A DNA stretch of 64,000 bases from Pseudomonas sp. ISL-84 (GCA_018613035.1 JAGGRA010000048.1:43576-107575), one strand, 5' to 3'; positions 18,512-26,096 are shown, counted from the first letter of the stretch. Translations and numbers: made by a program. Notes: generated from the letters alone by a model not told the origin.

Positions 18512-18790
18512 ATGAAAATTACTGACGGAGCCCGTGACCTGCTGAAGCAAGTGCTTCAGGAGAAAAATACGGGTGGTATTAGAGTTTATTTTGCAGGCTA
18601 TGGCTGAGGAGGCCCACAGATTGGACTGGCTCTGGATGAGCCGGAAGCAGATGACATAACAGAAACCATCAATGAAATCCAGGTTGCCTTTGACCCGGAA
18701 ATCAAATCTTACACAGAAGGCATGACTCTTGAGCATGATCAACAAAGAGAAGGTCTTGTCCTGCTAGGTAATGAAAGTGATTGCTGCTAA
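18512..18790 (+). CDS. HesB/IscA-like protein with in-frame TGA: candidate selenoprotein
   Basis: Read through one TGA (18605-18607) this is a 92-aa HesB/IscA-fold protein: N-terminus MKITDGARDLLKQ, a core FAGYG-U-GGPQIGLALDEP with U at residue 32, and a C-terminal SDCC vicinal pair. As I recall the family, homologues carry Cys at the U position, and HesB-like selenoproteins are an established bacterial class. The frame, composition and both termini are intact on either side of the TGA. A hairpin suited to a bacterial SECIS follows at 18626-18644. It is last in the arsRBCDA operon, coupled to arsA. Alternatives are a Cys-to-stop mutation or a base error. No sel genes lie in this window. Confidence 0.72.
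18626..18644 (+). promoter_or_regulatory. SECIS-like hairpin downstream of the TGA
   Basis: CTGGCTC (18626-18632) pairs with GAGCCGG (18638-18644, one G-U) around the loop TGGAT. The stem starts 18 nt after the TGA and the apical G is 27 nt after it, inside the usual window for bacterial SECIS elements. The same bases encode the conserved LALDEP, so part of the pairing could be a coding coincidence. Confidence 0.5.
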
Positions 18791-18800
18791 GCAGCAAGCA

Positions 18801-18832
18801 AAAGACACCTCATTTTTTTGAGGTGTCTTTTT
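18801..18832 (+). terminator. Terminator of the ars operon
   Basis: AAAGACACCTCA (18801-18812) pairs with TGAGGTGTCTTT (18819-18830), then TT. It stands 10 nt after the HesB-like stop, placing that gene inside the operon. Confidence 0.88.
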
Positions 18833-18837
18833 GTGAT

Positions 18838-19070
18838 TGTGTTAAAGCTATTGTTGTCTTTGAACCTGTTGATAGTAGAGAAAGAGGGCGAGACCTTTCG
18901 AAAATACAAATCCCCGATTCTTCGTGCCGTGTTTATGCGAGTAAGTTCATCAGATGTCCGACGGGAGGAGAGTGTCAAAGGAAGGCACTATGCGAATGCA
19001 TCGAGGAGTCTCCCGGACCGACCGCAGAAACCAGTCTCAGGAACGGAAATCACCAGGGAAGGTTAATAGA
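18838..19070 (+). repeat. Diverged copy of the palindromic repeat
   Basis: Left end GTTAAAGCTATTGTTGTCTTTGAACCTGTTGAT and right end GGAAATCACCAGG...GGTTAATAGA match the ends of the intact copy at 19517, with a different, partly GC-rich middle. The reading frames across it are not genes. Confidence 0.6.
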
Positions 19071-19102
19071 AAACTGTTGATAAAAAAAATTTGATTTATA
19101 GG

Positions 19103-19131
19103 TTGACATTATACCTTAAGGGGTATAATAT
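19103..19131 (+). promoter_or_regulatory. Promoter and CstR-type operator of the membrane rhodanese
   Basis: TTGACA (19103-19108), 17-nt spacer, TAATAT (19126-19131); the spacer holds ATACCTTAAGGGGTAT (19111-19126), the ATACC...GGTAT dyad typical of CsoR/CstR repressors. Confidence 0.75.
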
Positions 19132-19170
19132 ATGTATTGTATTTGAATCATACATGCAGAGGAGATTATA

Positions 19171-19515
19171 ATGCTATATATTTTACTAACTTTGTTGTTA
19201 CTTATAATCCCGTTGTTCAAAAGGTATTACCCTGTGAAAAACATACCATGTTATAGTTTGGAACAGTGCAGTCCCAAAGAAGATACTGTCCTGCTGGACG
19301 TCAGGGATTATAATGATTCCTGCCACTGTGAAATACCTGGGGCGATCAATCTTCCGATTCCATATATAAATAGGCACATTAAAGAAATACCTCATAACCA
19401 AATCCATTTGGTTGCATCCAGCCCATTAGAAAAAAATGTGGGAATCAGGATGCTCCGAAAAAAAGGTTTTAACATAGTCGGTTTTTCAATGCCAGAATGC
19501 CATTGTGTAAAATAA
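19171..19515 (+). CDS. Membrane-anchored rhodanese-like protein without the catalytic Cys
   Basis: A 114-aa protein: one N-terminal membrane helix (residues 1-17), then a rhodanese fold (VLLDVRDYNDS...PGAINLPIPY). The loop that normally carries the active Cys reads VASSPLEKN, so persulfide transfer by the usual chemistry is unlikely. Other cysteines occur at NIPC, EQC, SCHC and the C-terminal ECHC, which could make a metal or thiol site. GCAGAGGAGATT precedes the ATG. The promoter carries a CstR-type operator, so it belongs to the sulfur-stress regulon. Confidence 0.75.
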   Translation: MLYILLTLLLLIIPLFKRYYPVKNIPCYSLEQCSPKEDTVLLDVRDYNDSCHCEIPGAINLPIPYINRHIKEIPHNQIHLVASSPLEKNVGIRMLRKKGFNIVGFSMPECHCVK

Positions 19516-19516
19516 A

Positions 19517-19681
19517 GGCTCTGTTAAAGCTTATTGTTGTTTTTTGCACCCTGTTGATTGGAGCGGAGGGCACGATACTCCAGCGGGAATGCGGATCAAA
19601 GGGAGTCCCCGCAGGAGCTTCGGACCGCCCGCGGAAAGGGAGTGCCTGCAGTGGAAATCAACAGGCCAATTTAACAGAGCC
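19517..19681 (+). repeat. Intact MITE-like palindromic repeat (165 bp)
   Basis: Begins GGCTCTGTTAAA and ends TTTAACAGAGCC, a perfect 12-bp terminal inverted repeat. A second internal inverted pair is CCTGTTGATT...AATCAACAGG-like, so the whole unit can fold as a long imperfect hairpin. The middle is GC-rich (CCCGCAGGAGCTTCGGACCG). No protein is encoded. It sits between the rhodanese and cstR. Other traces: 6170, 11375, 18838, 21988, 31848, 41622, 44621. Confidence 0.8.
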
Positions 19682-19710
19682 AAAATAAAAAATAAAATGG
19701 GGTGAAAATT

Positions 19711-19971
19711 GTGTTATACGATGCAAAAACTCAAAATCGAATCAAAAGGGCGGAGGGGCAGCTAAGAGGCATTTTGAAAATGATGGAGGAAGAAAAAGAT
19801 TGCAAATCTGTCATTACCCAGCTAACAGCATCCCGGTCAGCGATTGATAAAGCAATTGCAGTTATTGTCAGTTCAAATCTTGAACAATGTATTCTCGAAA
19901 GCGCGGAAAAGGGAACTGAGAATTCCAGCATGATTGAAGAGGCCGTCAACTTACTTGTTAAAAGCAGATAA
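19711..19971 (+). CDS. cstR: Persulfide-sensing repressor CstR
   Basis: An 86-aa CsoR-family (DUF156) repressor, the same length as Staphylococcus aureus CstR. Cys31 (EKDCKSV) and Cys60 (NLEQCI) are at the exact positions of the CstR reactive thiols. The His of copper-sensing CsoR is replaced by Asn in the SSNLEQC helix, so a copper sensor is unlikely. GTG 19711 follows GGGGTG by 6 nt. Reactive sulfur would link the cysteines as di- or trisulfides and release the ATACC-N-GGTAT operators found upstream of five nearby units. Confidence 0.92.
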   Translation: MLYDAKTQNRIKRAEGQLRGILKMMEEEKDCKSVITQLTASRSAIDKAIAVIVSSNLEQCILESAEKGTENSSMIEEAVNLLVKSR

Positions 19972-19978
19972 AAGGTAG

Positions 19979-20023
19979 TTGACTTCCTTTTTTTATTAAG
20001 CTACAATATACCCTACAAGGTAT
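19979..20023 (+). promoter_or_regulatory. Promoter and CstR operator of the rhodanese pair
   Basis: TTGACT (19979-19984), 17-nt spacer, TACAAT (20002-20007), then operator ATACCCTACAAGGTAT (20008-20023) at the transcription start. Confidence 0.8.
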
Positions 20024-20083
20024 AATGAAGATTGATTAACACTATATTAATATTTACAATCACACAAATTCGGAGGTAAACAA

Positions 20084-20443
20084 ATGACTATTGTAAATGG
20101 AATTATTATCGCCCTGCTTATTATTCTTCTAGCTCAGAAGCTGATCCCGGTAAAGGGCATAAAGCAGATGACAACTGCTCAGCTGAAGAATGAATTAAAG
20201 GACAAAAACAAGCAATACATTGATGTAAGAACACCTGCAGAATTTAAAGGCTTTCATGTTCCAGGGTTTGTTAACATGCCTCTTCATCAGCTTCACCAGA
20301 AAATGGGGCAGCTATCAAAGGACAAAGAAGTAGTTGTTATTTGTCAAAGCGGAATGAGAAGCAGCAAAGCAAGCAAAATACTAAAAAAAGCGGGTTTTAA
20401 AAACATTACAAACATCAAAGGCGGAGTAAGCGCCTGGAGATAA
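20084..20443 (+). CDS. Membrane-anchored rhodanese sulfurtransferase
   Basis: A 119-aa protein with an N-terminal membrane helix (residues about 4-22) and a single rhodanese domain. The active loop is CQSGMRS (Cys near residue 87), a full six-residue crown for persulfide binding; YIDVRTPAEF and the ending NIKGGVSAWR are classical. CGGAGGTAAACA precedes the ATG. It is followed after 15 nt by a second rhodanese, both under one CstR operator. Confidence 0.9.
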   Translation: MTIVNGIIIALLIILLAQKLIPVKGIKQMTTAQLKNELKDKNKQYIDVRTPAEFKGFHVPGFVNMPLHQLHQKMGQLSKDKEVVVICQSGMRSSKASKILKKAGFKNITNIKGGVSAWR

Positions 20444-20458
20444 CGGGGAGGATGTAAA

Positions 20459-20755
20459 ATGAAAACATTGACTGTTAAAGAAGTAGAACAAAAACTAGCT
20501 GCCGGAGAGAAATTAAATATCATTGATGTTCGTGAAGTGGATGAAGTAAAAGAAGGAAAGATACCTTCAGCTATCCATATTCCGCTTGGATTAATTGAAT
20601 TCCGTATGCATGAGCTGGATAAGAATAAAGAATATGTTATGGTTTGCCGATCAGGCAACCGCAGCGGATTAGCTGCTCGCTTTCTTGAAGGCCAGGGTTT
20701 TAGCGTAATTAACATGCTTGGCGGTATGATGAACTGGGATGGCCCTACAGAATAA
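20459..20755 (+). CDS. Cytoplasmic rhodanese sulfurtransferase
   Basis: A 98-aa single-domain rhodanese. Motifs NIIDVREVDEV, catalytic CRSGNRS (Cys near residue 62) and the ending MLGGMMNWDGPTE. Moves sulfane sulfur between low-molecular-weight thiols and protein acceptors such as TusA. GGGGAGGATG gives a strong ribosome site. Second gene of a two-gene unit; the downstream persulfide dioxygenase has its own operator. Confidence 0.9.
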   Translation: MKTLTVKEVEQKLAAGEKLNIIDVREVDEVKEGKIPSAIHIPLGLIEFRMHELDKNKEYVMVCRSGNRSGLAARFLEGQGFSVINMLGGMMNWDGPTE

Positions 20756-20797
20756 AAAGCCAATTGACTATCTGGCAATATTTTTTTAAAATAAAAT

Positions 20798-20813
20798 ATA
20801 CTTACGGGGGTAA
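20798..20813 (+). promoter_or_regulatory. Candidate CstR operator before the first MBL-rhodanese
   Basis: ATACTTACGGGGGTAA, one half-site imperfect. It touches the ribosome site of the gene at 20819, so binding would sit just upstream of translation initiation. Confidence 0.6.
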
Positions 20814-20818
20814 ATTGT

Positions 20819-21949
20819 ATGAAGGAAATGACTGCAAAACAAGTTGCTGAGTTTGTAATTGAGAAAAAGGACTTGTTTATTCTGGATGTAAGAAATGAAA
20901 GTGATTATAAGGACTGGAAAATTGAAGGGGAAAAAGTAGAATCCATTAATATTCCATATTTTGATTTAATTGACGGAGTAGAACCTGCTCTTGAAAAACT
21001 TCCAAGCGATAAACAAATTCTTGTTGTTTGTGCAAAAGAGGGATCTTCAAAATTTGTAGCTGAATCTTTGGAGGAAGCTGGAATCTCTAACGTTTCATAT
21101 CTTCAAGGGGGTATGAAATCCTGGAGCGAATACTTATATAAAGCAGAAGTATATCGCGATGAAAACGTAAAGGTATACCAATTCATCCGTGTCGGAAAAG
21201 GATGTCTCTCCTATATGGTTGTATCCGGAAAAGAAGCCCTGGTAGTTGATCCATCCAGATTTACTGGAATATACGAAGAAGAAGCAGCAAAAGCTGGGCT
21301 TAAGATCACTCATATTGTAGATTCCCATTTACACGCTGATCATATCTCAGGCGGTAAAGAACTTTCAGATCGTACAGGCGCTAAATACTACCTCATGCAA
21401 AGTGAAGGAGCTATTTTCGACATCAACGCACTGGAAGAGCACGATGAGATCGTTTTTGAAGATGTAAAGCTGGAAGTACTTGCTGTTAAAACTCCTGGTC
21501 ATACACCAGGCAGTGTATCGTTCTTTGTGAACGACAAGCTGTTGTTCTCTGGAGACACTATCTTTGTTGGGGGACTTGGACGCCCGGACTTGGGAGGAAA
21601 AGTTGCAGAATGGGCGCAGGACTTATTTAACACAGTCTATGAAAAAGTAGCAGCGATTGCAGATGATGTAATTGTTCTTCCTGGACATTATGCAGATTTG
21701 GATGATGAAATGAACGAAGAAGGCTTTATTGGAGACCTATTAGGAAATATCCGATCACGAAACGAACTTATGCAGAACAAAAATAAGGCAGAATTCGTAG
21801 ATATGGTTGTTGCGAATGCTAATTCTGAAACTCCTCCAAACTTTGAGGAAATTGTAGCGATTAACCGCGGCGTCATGAAGGCTGAAGCAGAAAAGCAACA
21901 AGAACTGGAGATCGGACCTAACCGCTGTGCGCTTCACCATACACATTAA
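20819..21949 (+). CDS. Rhodanese-MBL fold persulfide dioxygenase-like protein (CstB-like)
   Basis: A 376-aa protein. An N-terminal rhodanese domain (about 1-105) has a candidate reactive Cys in VVCAKEGSS. The metallo-beta-lactamase/ETHE1 domain (about 115-330) has the iron ligands in [10 protein letters not shown], the TPGHTPGSV loop, SGDTIF and PGHYADL. It ends in [13 protein letters not shown]. It should oxidise persulfide to sulfite or thiosulfate using a mononuclear Fe(II). Compared with S. aureus CstB it lacks the extra rhodanese domain. A close paralogue is at 23376-24500. Confidence 0.9.
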   Translation: MKEMTAKQVAEFVIEKKDLFILDVRNESDYKDWKIEGEKVESINIPYFDLIDGVEPALEKLPSDKQILVVCAKEGSSKFVAESLEEAGISNVSYLQGGMKSWSEYLYKAEVYRDENVKVYQFIRVGKGCLSYMVVSGKEALVVDPSRFTGIYEEEAAKAGLKITHIVDSHLHADHISGGKELSDRTGAKYYLMQSEGAIFDINALEEHDEIVFEDVKLEVLAVKTPGHTPGSVSFFVNDKLLFSGDTIFVGGLGRPDLGGKVAEWAQDLFNTVYEKVAAIADDVIVLPGHYADLDDEMNEEGFIGDLLGNIRSRNELMQNKNKAEFVDMVVANANSETPPNFEEIVAINRGVMKAEAEKQQELEIGPNRCALHHTH

Positions 21950-21960
21950 TTTTGATCCTA

Positions 21961-21983
21961 GGGGAGAATATTTCTCCCCTTTA
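21961..21983 (+). terminator. Intrinsic terminator
   Basis: GGGGAGA (21961-21967) pairs with TCTCCCC (21973-21979), then TTT. Confidence 0.75.
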
Positions 21984-21987
21984 TCAA

Positions 21988-22055
21988 TGGCTCAGTTAAC
22001 TTGTTATTGATTTTAGAACGTGTTGATTAGAGCAGCAGGAGCGAGATCCTCAAAG
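21988..22055 (+). repeat. Left-end remnant of the palindromic repeat
   Basis: GGCTCAGTTAAC...TTATTGATTTT...GTGTTGATTAGAGCAGCAGG resembles the left half of the repeat at 19517; the right half is lost. Confidence 0.5.
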
Positions 22056-22094
22056 AGCAACAAAGATCATATATAAATAAAAAGGAAAACCCTG

Positions 22095-22139
22095 TTGACA
22101 GATCATCTAATATAAGATAGTATATACCCTGTAAGGTAT
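22095..22139 (+). promoter_or_regulatory. Promoter and CstR operator before dsrE
   Basis: TTGACA (22095-22100), 17-nt spacer, TAGTAT (22118-22123), operator ATACCCTGTAAGGTAT (22124-22139). A further half-site (AAGGTATTAATAC) follows at 22151. Confidence 0.75.
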
Positions 22140-22212
22140 TAATACGATATAAGGTATTAATACTATTATCACAGTAAAAATAAGATAAACAAATATTTTT
22201 TTGATTAAATAT

Positions 22213-22228
22213 ATACCTATTAGGGTAA
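22213..22228 (+). promoter_or_regulatory. Second CstR-type operator before dsrE
   Basis: ATACCTATTAGGGTAA, ending just before the GGGAGGAAG ribosome site. With 22124 this makes two operators about 90 nt apart in one leader. Confidence 0.6.
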
Positions 22229-22246
22229 AGGGAGGAAGAAGAACAA

Positions 22247-22723
22247 ATGGAAAAGAAAAAAACAACGATTGTTCTTTTCAGTGGGGACTATGACAAAGTA
22301 ATGGCGGCTTATATTATTGCAAATGGTGCTGCTGCGTACGATCATGAGGTAACGATTTTTCACACTTTTTGGGGATTAAATGCTTTAAGAAAAGATGAAC
22401 CAATTCAAGTGAATAAATCGTTTATAGAGAAAATGTTTGGCAAAATGATGCCAAGGGGACCTGAGAAAATGGGTCTTTCAAAAATGAATATGGCTGGAAT
22501 GGGTCCTAAAATGATTAAAGATATCATGAAAAAACACAACACAATGCCAGTAAGCGACCTTATTGAAATGGCAAAAGAACAGGACGTTAAGCTTGTAGCT
22601 TGCCAAATGACTGTTGACCTTCTTGGCTTTAAACAAGATGAAATTATTGATGGCGTTGAATTTGCCGGTGTTGCTGCGTACTTAGCTGATGCAGAAGATG
22701 GCAATGTCAACTTATTCATATAA
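22247..22723 (+). CDS. DsrE2-like sulfur carrier/transfer protein
   Basis: A 158-aa DsrE/DsrF/peroxiredoxin-like protein. IVLFSGDYDKVMAAYIIANG opens the fold. A Met-rich central region (FGKMMPRGPEKMGLSKMNMA) marks the DsrE2/DUF1641-neighbour type. The conserved Cys is in LVACQMTVDLLG. In other bacteria these proteins exchange sulfur with rhodanese and TusA. First gene of a run with the TusA-rhodanese fusion (35 nt downstream), the second MBL-rhodanese, TusA and the TauE exporter. Confidence 0.88.
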   Translation: MEKKKTTIVLFSGDYDKVMAAYIIANGAAAYDHEVTIFHTFWGLNALRKDEPIQVNKSFIEKMFGKMMPRGPEKMGLSKMNMAGMGPKMIKDIMKKHNTMPVSDLIEMAKEQDVKLVACQMTVDLLGFKQDEIIDGVEFAGVAAYLADAEDGNVNLFI

Positions 22724-22758
22724 TCAAATTTCGCAAATATGATAGGGGGATTTTTTGA

Positions 22759-23337
22759 ATGGAAGCATTAAAAACAAATTTTACAGTTGACGCGAAAGGC
22801 CTTGCATGTCCAATGCCGATTGTAAAAACAAAAAAAGCGATTAATGACTTAAATCCTGGAGAAGTACTTGAGGTTCTTGCAACAGATAAAGGATCAAAGG
22901 CTGATATCCAGGCATGGGCTAAAAGCTCTGGCCATCAATATCTTGGAACAATTGAAGAAGGAGAAGTGTTAAAGCACTACATCCGCAAAGCAAGTGCAAA
23001 TGAAGAGCGTGAAGCTGCAAAATTTGAGCCTGTTGCTTCAAATGAAGAGCTTCAAACAGAGCTTGACTCAAATTCTGATATTGTCGTTCTTGATGTAAGG
23101 GAGCCTGCTGAATTTGCATTTGGCCATATTCCGAACGCTGTTTCAATTCCTTTCGGCGAACTGGAAGAGCGCATCGGCGAATTGAACAAGGATAAGAAAA
23201 TCTATGTAGTATGCCGTACAGGAAGCCGCAGTGATATGGCGTCACAGACATTAACCGAAAAAGGCTTCACCAACGTAATTAATGTTGTACCTGGAATGTC
23301 CGAGTGGAATGGACCAACTGAAACAAAAGTTAACTAA
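22759..23337 (+). CDS. TusA-rhodanese fusion
   Basis: A 192-aa fusion. Residues about 5-75 are TusA/SirA with the sulfur-carrying Cys in LACPMPIVKTKKAI. Residues about 88-190 are a rhodanese with catalytic CRTGSRS (Cys near 154) and an ending PGMSEWNGPTE. Joining donor and acceptor in one chain should channel sulfur between them. The TusA half closely resembles the separate TusA at 24565, although their codons have diverged. GGGGGATTTTTTGA precedes the ATG. Confidence 0.92.
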   Translation: MEALKTNFTVDAKGLACPMPIVKTKKAINDLNPGEVLEVLATDKGSKADIQAWAKSSGHQYLGTIEEGEVLKHYIRKASANEEREAAKFEPVASNEELQTELDSNSDIVVLDVREPAEFAFGHIPNAVSIPFGELEERIGELNKDKKIYVVCRTGSRSDMASQTLTEKGFTNVINVVPGMSEWNGPTETKVN

Positions 23338-23375
23338 AAATTTTTAACTGAAATGATACAGTAGGAGGTATAAAG

Positions 23376-24500
23376 ATGGCGAAAGTAATGACAGCTAAAG
23401 AAGTAACGAAAAAAGTTTTCAATAATGAAGAATTTTTCATCCTTGATGTCCGCAATGAAAGTGACTTTAACGATTGGAAAATTGAAGGCAAAAACTTCGA
23501 ATATTTAAATGTTCCTTACTTCGATCTTCTTGATGGAGTAGAACCTATCCTTGATAAAATTCCGGCTGATAAAGAGTTACTGGTAGTTTGTGCAAAAGAA
23601 GGTTCTTCAGTAATGGTTGCAGACATGCTTGAAGAAGCAGGACGTGAAGCTTCTTACCTTCAAGGCGGAATGAAAGCTTGGAGTGAACATCTTGAGCCTG
23701 TTAAAGTAGGCGATTTGAAGGATGGCGGAGAAATGTATCAATTCGTCCGCATCGGCAAGGGCTGCCTATCTTACATGGTTATTTCCAACGGTGAAGCTGC
23801 GATTGTTGATGCAACTAGAATGACTGATGTATTTACTGATTTTGCTGCTGAAAAGAATGCAGAAATCAAGCATGTCTTTGATACACATCTGCATGCTGAC
23901 CATATTTCCGGCGGAAGAAAAATTGCTGAAAAAACTGGTGCTTCATACTGGCTTCCTCCTAAGGACGCTGAGGAAGTAACATTTGAATATAACCGCCTTG
24001 AAGATGGAAACGAGGTAATGATTGGTTCCACAAAAATTACCATTCAGGCTGTTTATTCACCTGGCCATACAATCGGTTCAACCTCTTTTGTAGTTGATGA
24101 TCAATACCTTCTATCAGGTGATATCCTGTTCATCGATTCAATTGGACGTCCTGACTTGGCGGGTAAAGCTGGTGATTGGGCTGGAGATTTAAGGGAAACC
24201 CTCTACAAGCGTTATAAAGAGCTATCAAGCGAATTAATTGTTATGCCTGCACACTTCATGATCATTGATGAGTTAAACGAAGATGGCAGCGTATCTGAAA
24301 AGCTTGGGACTTTATTTGCTAAAAACCACGGGTTAAACATTAAAGATGAAGGTGAGTTCAGAAAATTGGTTTCTGAAAATCTTCCTCCTCAGCCGAATGC
24401 TTATCAGGAAATCCGTGAAACAAATATGGGTAAAGTCAGCCCGGATGAAGAGAAACAGCGTGAAATGGAAATCGGACCAAACCGCTGTGCTGTAAGATAA
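23376..24500 (+). CDS. Second rhodanese-MBL persulfide dioxygenase-like protein
   Basis: A 374-aa paralogue of the 20819 protein with the same two domains: rhodanese loop VVCAKEGSS, iron site [31 protein letters not shown] (where the first copy has PGHYAD) and the tail EIGPNRCAV. That loop change (Gly to Ala, Tyr to Phe) may alter substrate or rate. TAGGAGGTATAAAG precedes the ATG. Two copies in one regulon suggests division of labour, e.g. different thiol persulfides. Confidence 0.9.
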   Translation: MAKVMTAKEVTKKVFNNEEFFILDVRNESDFNDWKIEGKNFEYLNVPYFDLLDGVEPILDKIPADKELLVVCAKEGSSVMVADMLEEAGREASYLQGGMKAWSEHLEPVKVGDLKDGGEMYQFVRIGKGCLSYMVISNGEAAIVDATRMTDVFTDFAAEKNAEIKHVFDTHLHADHISGGRKIAEKTGASYWLPPKDAEEVTFEYNRLEDGNEVMIGSTKITIQAVYSPGHTIGSTSFVVDDQYLLSGDILFIDSIGRPDLAGKAGDWAGDLRETLYKRYKELSSELIVMPAHFMIIDELNEDGSVSEKLGTLFAKNHGLNIKDEGEFRKLVSENLPPQPNAYQEIRETNMGKVSPDEEKQREMEIGPNRCAVR

Positions 24501-24564
24501 CTTTTTTGAATTGGATTTTGGTTTAACTTTAATACTAACTATAAAAAATCGGAGGAATGAAATC

Positions 24565-24792
24565 ATGAATGTAACAAAAGTATTAGATGCAAAAGGTCTA
24601 GCTTGCCCAATGCCAATCGTAAAAACAAAGAAAGCAATCGGTGAAATCGAATCCGGCCAAGTGCTTGAAATTCATACAACTGACAAAGGCGCAGTTAAAG
24701 ATTTAGCTGCCTGGACAGAATCAACTGGCCATGAACTTTTAAAGCATGAGGACGATAATGGAGTTCTAAAGTTCTGGGTTAAAAAAGGCTAA
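24565..24792 (+). CDS. tusA: Sulfur carrier TusA
   Basis: A 75-aa TusA/SirA family protein. The persulfide Cys lies in GLACPMPIVKTKKAIGE. GGAGGAATGAAATC precedes ATG 24565; an upstream in-frame ATG at 24511 has no ribosome site and would add 18 non-family residues. Accepts sulfur from rhodaneses and passes it to DsrE-like partners. The tusA symbol names the family, not a proven tRNA-thiolation role. Confidence 0.88.
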   Translation: MNVTKVLDAKGLACPMPIVKTKKAIGEIESGQVLEIHTTDKGAVKDLAAWTESTGHELLKHEDDNGVLKFWVKKG

Positions 24793-24806
24793 TATAATGA
24801 AATGAT

Positions 24807-24830
24807 AAAAGGGAGTTGTTACTCCCTTTT
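24807..24830 (+). terminator. Hairpin terminator after tusA
   Basis: AAAAGGGAGT (24807-24816) pairs with ACTCCCTTTT (24821-24830). Some readthrough to the TauE exporter 26 nt further is likely because no promoter is seen for it. Confidence 0.7.
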
Positions 24831-24856
24831 GTCGATTTAAAGGAGGGAACAGCCAC

Positions 24857-25633
24857 ATGGATTTTACCTTTTTAATCGTTATCTTTTTAATTGGTTTCAT
24901 CGGCTCTTATATTTCCGGTATGGTCGGAATCGGCGGTTCAATTATTAAGTATCCTATGCTTTTATACATTCCACCATTATTTGGTTTAGCGTCATTTTCC
25001 GCTCATGAAGTATCGGGAATCAGTGCTGTACAGGTGTTTTTTGCCACTATCGGGGGCGTCTGGGCATACAGAAAAGGCGGCTATTTAAATAAAACACTTA
25101 TCATATATATGGGTTCTGCTATATTAATCGGTAGTTTGATCGGAAGCTACGGTTCACGTTTCATGTCTGAAGGCGGCATTAACCTGGTATACGGAGTATT
25201 GGCTTTGATTGCTGCAGTCATGATGTTCGTACCGAAAAAGGGTTTGGACGATATACCATTGGACCAGGTAAAGTTCAATAAATGGCTTGCAGCCTTCTTT
25301 GCTCTGGTGGTCGGAGTTGGAGCTGGTATCGTCGGTGCTGCAGGAGCATTCCTGCTTGTTCCAATCATGCTTGTTGTGTTAAAAATTCCTACAAGGATGA
25401 CCATTGCAACATCCCTGGCGATTACATTTATTTCTTCAATTGGTTCAACAGTAGGTAAGGTTGCAACTGGCCAGGTTGATTACATCCCAGCTGCCATCAT
25501 GATCGTAGCAAGCTTAATTGCATCTCCGCTAGGTGCAAATGCGGGAAAGAAAGTAAATACAAAAATCCTGCAGATTATCTTGGCTGTGCTTATCCTAGGT
25601 ACATCTATTAAGATCTGGATGGATATTCTATAA
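24857..25633 (+). CDS. TauE/SafE-family sulfite/thiosulfate exporter
   Basis: A 258-aa membrane protein with about eight hydrophobic segments and the family's duplicated opening [14 protein letters not shown] and [14 protein letters not shown]. It probably exports sulfite or another small organosulfur anion made by the dioxygenases. In S. aureus a TauE protein is also part of the cst locus. AAAGGAGGGAACAG precedes the ATG. Substrate is inferred from context. Confidence 0.88.
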   Translation: MDFTFLIVIFLIGFIGSYISGMVGIGGSIIKYPMLLYIPPLFGLASFSAHEVSGISAVQVFFATIGGVWAYRKGGYLNKTLIIYMGSAILIGSLIGSYGSRFMSEGGINLVYGVLALIAAVMMFVPKKGLDDIPLDQVKFNKWLAAFFALVVGVGAGIVGAAGAFLLVPIMLVVLKIPTRMTIATSLAITFISSIGSTVGKVATGQVDYIPAAIMIVASLIASPLGANAGKKVNTKILQIILAVLILGTSIKIWMDIL

Positions 25634-25637
25634 TAAC

Positions 25638-25667
25638 AAAAGGGGTCAGCATTTGCTGTCCTCTTTT
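25638..25667 (+). terminator. Terminator of the sulfur cluster
   Basis: Imperfect stem AAGGGGTCAGCA/TGCTGTCCTCTTT with a TT loop and a T-run. Confidence 0.7.
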
Positions 25668-25733
25668 TGAGTTTAACTTGAGAATAAATGGAAAATATAA
25701 AGCTATACTCTAATCCGGGGAGAGTTGTTTCAA

Positions 25734-26096
25734 ATGGAAGAAACAAAGGAGTCAAAATACATACAGCAGCACTTGGCCAACGAACGTACTTTTTTGGCTT
25801 GGGTTCGTACGTCGATAGCTGTAATCGGCATAGGGGTTCTGGCATCTACACTGCATTTTAATAACATACAGAGGGTAAATGAATTTGCTGACAGTATTGC
25901 GGTGGCATTAAGCCTATTCTCGCTGGTTACTGGACTTACCATACTATTATATTCAACCATGAATTATTTTCGGGTTCGCAAAAGAATTAATACGCAAACC
26001 TACACTTCATCAAGGTCTTTAATCTATTTAATAACTATCATCATCTTTTTGATATTCATTCTGTTGTTAACCTATTTATTTGTCATATTAATTTAA
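25734..26096 (+). CDS. DUF202 small membrane protein
   Basis: A 120-aa membrane protein with three hydrophobic helices and the DUF202 opening QQHLANERTFLAWVRTSIAV. Function unknown. GGGGAG stands 11 nt before the ATG; a TTG at 25725 would leave too little space. It lies just after the sulfur cluster's terminator and need not belong to it. Confidence 0.8.
   Translation: MEETKESKYIQQHLANERTFLAWVRTSIAVIGIGVLASTLHFNNIQRVNEFADSIAVALSLFSLVTGLTILLYSTMNYFRVRKRINTQTYTSSRSLIYLITIIIFLIFILLLTYLFVILI

Noticed and set aside
18605..18607. TGA taken simply as the end of a 31-aa peptide
   Set aside because: The conserved core and CC tail continue perfectly in frame afterwards up to the operon terminator, so a short product alone does not explain the constraint.
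12439..18790. A recently transferred genomic island with integrase
   Set aside because: No integrase, transposase, tRNA or attachment repeats flank it, and base use looks like the neighbours.
18781..19080. 99-aa open frame after the HesB-like gene
   Set aside because: It runs through the ars terminator and a diverged repeat copy; amino-acid composition is not protein-like.
19497..19688. Open frame across the intact palindromic repeat
   Set aside because: It follows the repeat's GC-rich sequence, has no ribosome site and overlaps the rhodanese stop; a by-product of the repeat.
19711..19971. Copper sensor CsoR
   Set aside because: The His ligand is replaced by Asn while both CstR cysteines (31 and 60) are kept, and sulfur genes surround it.
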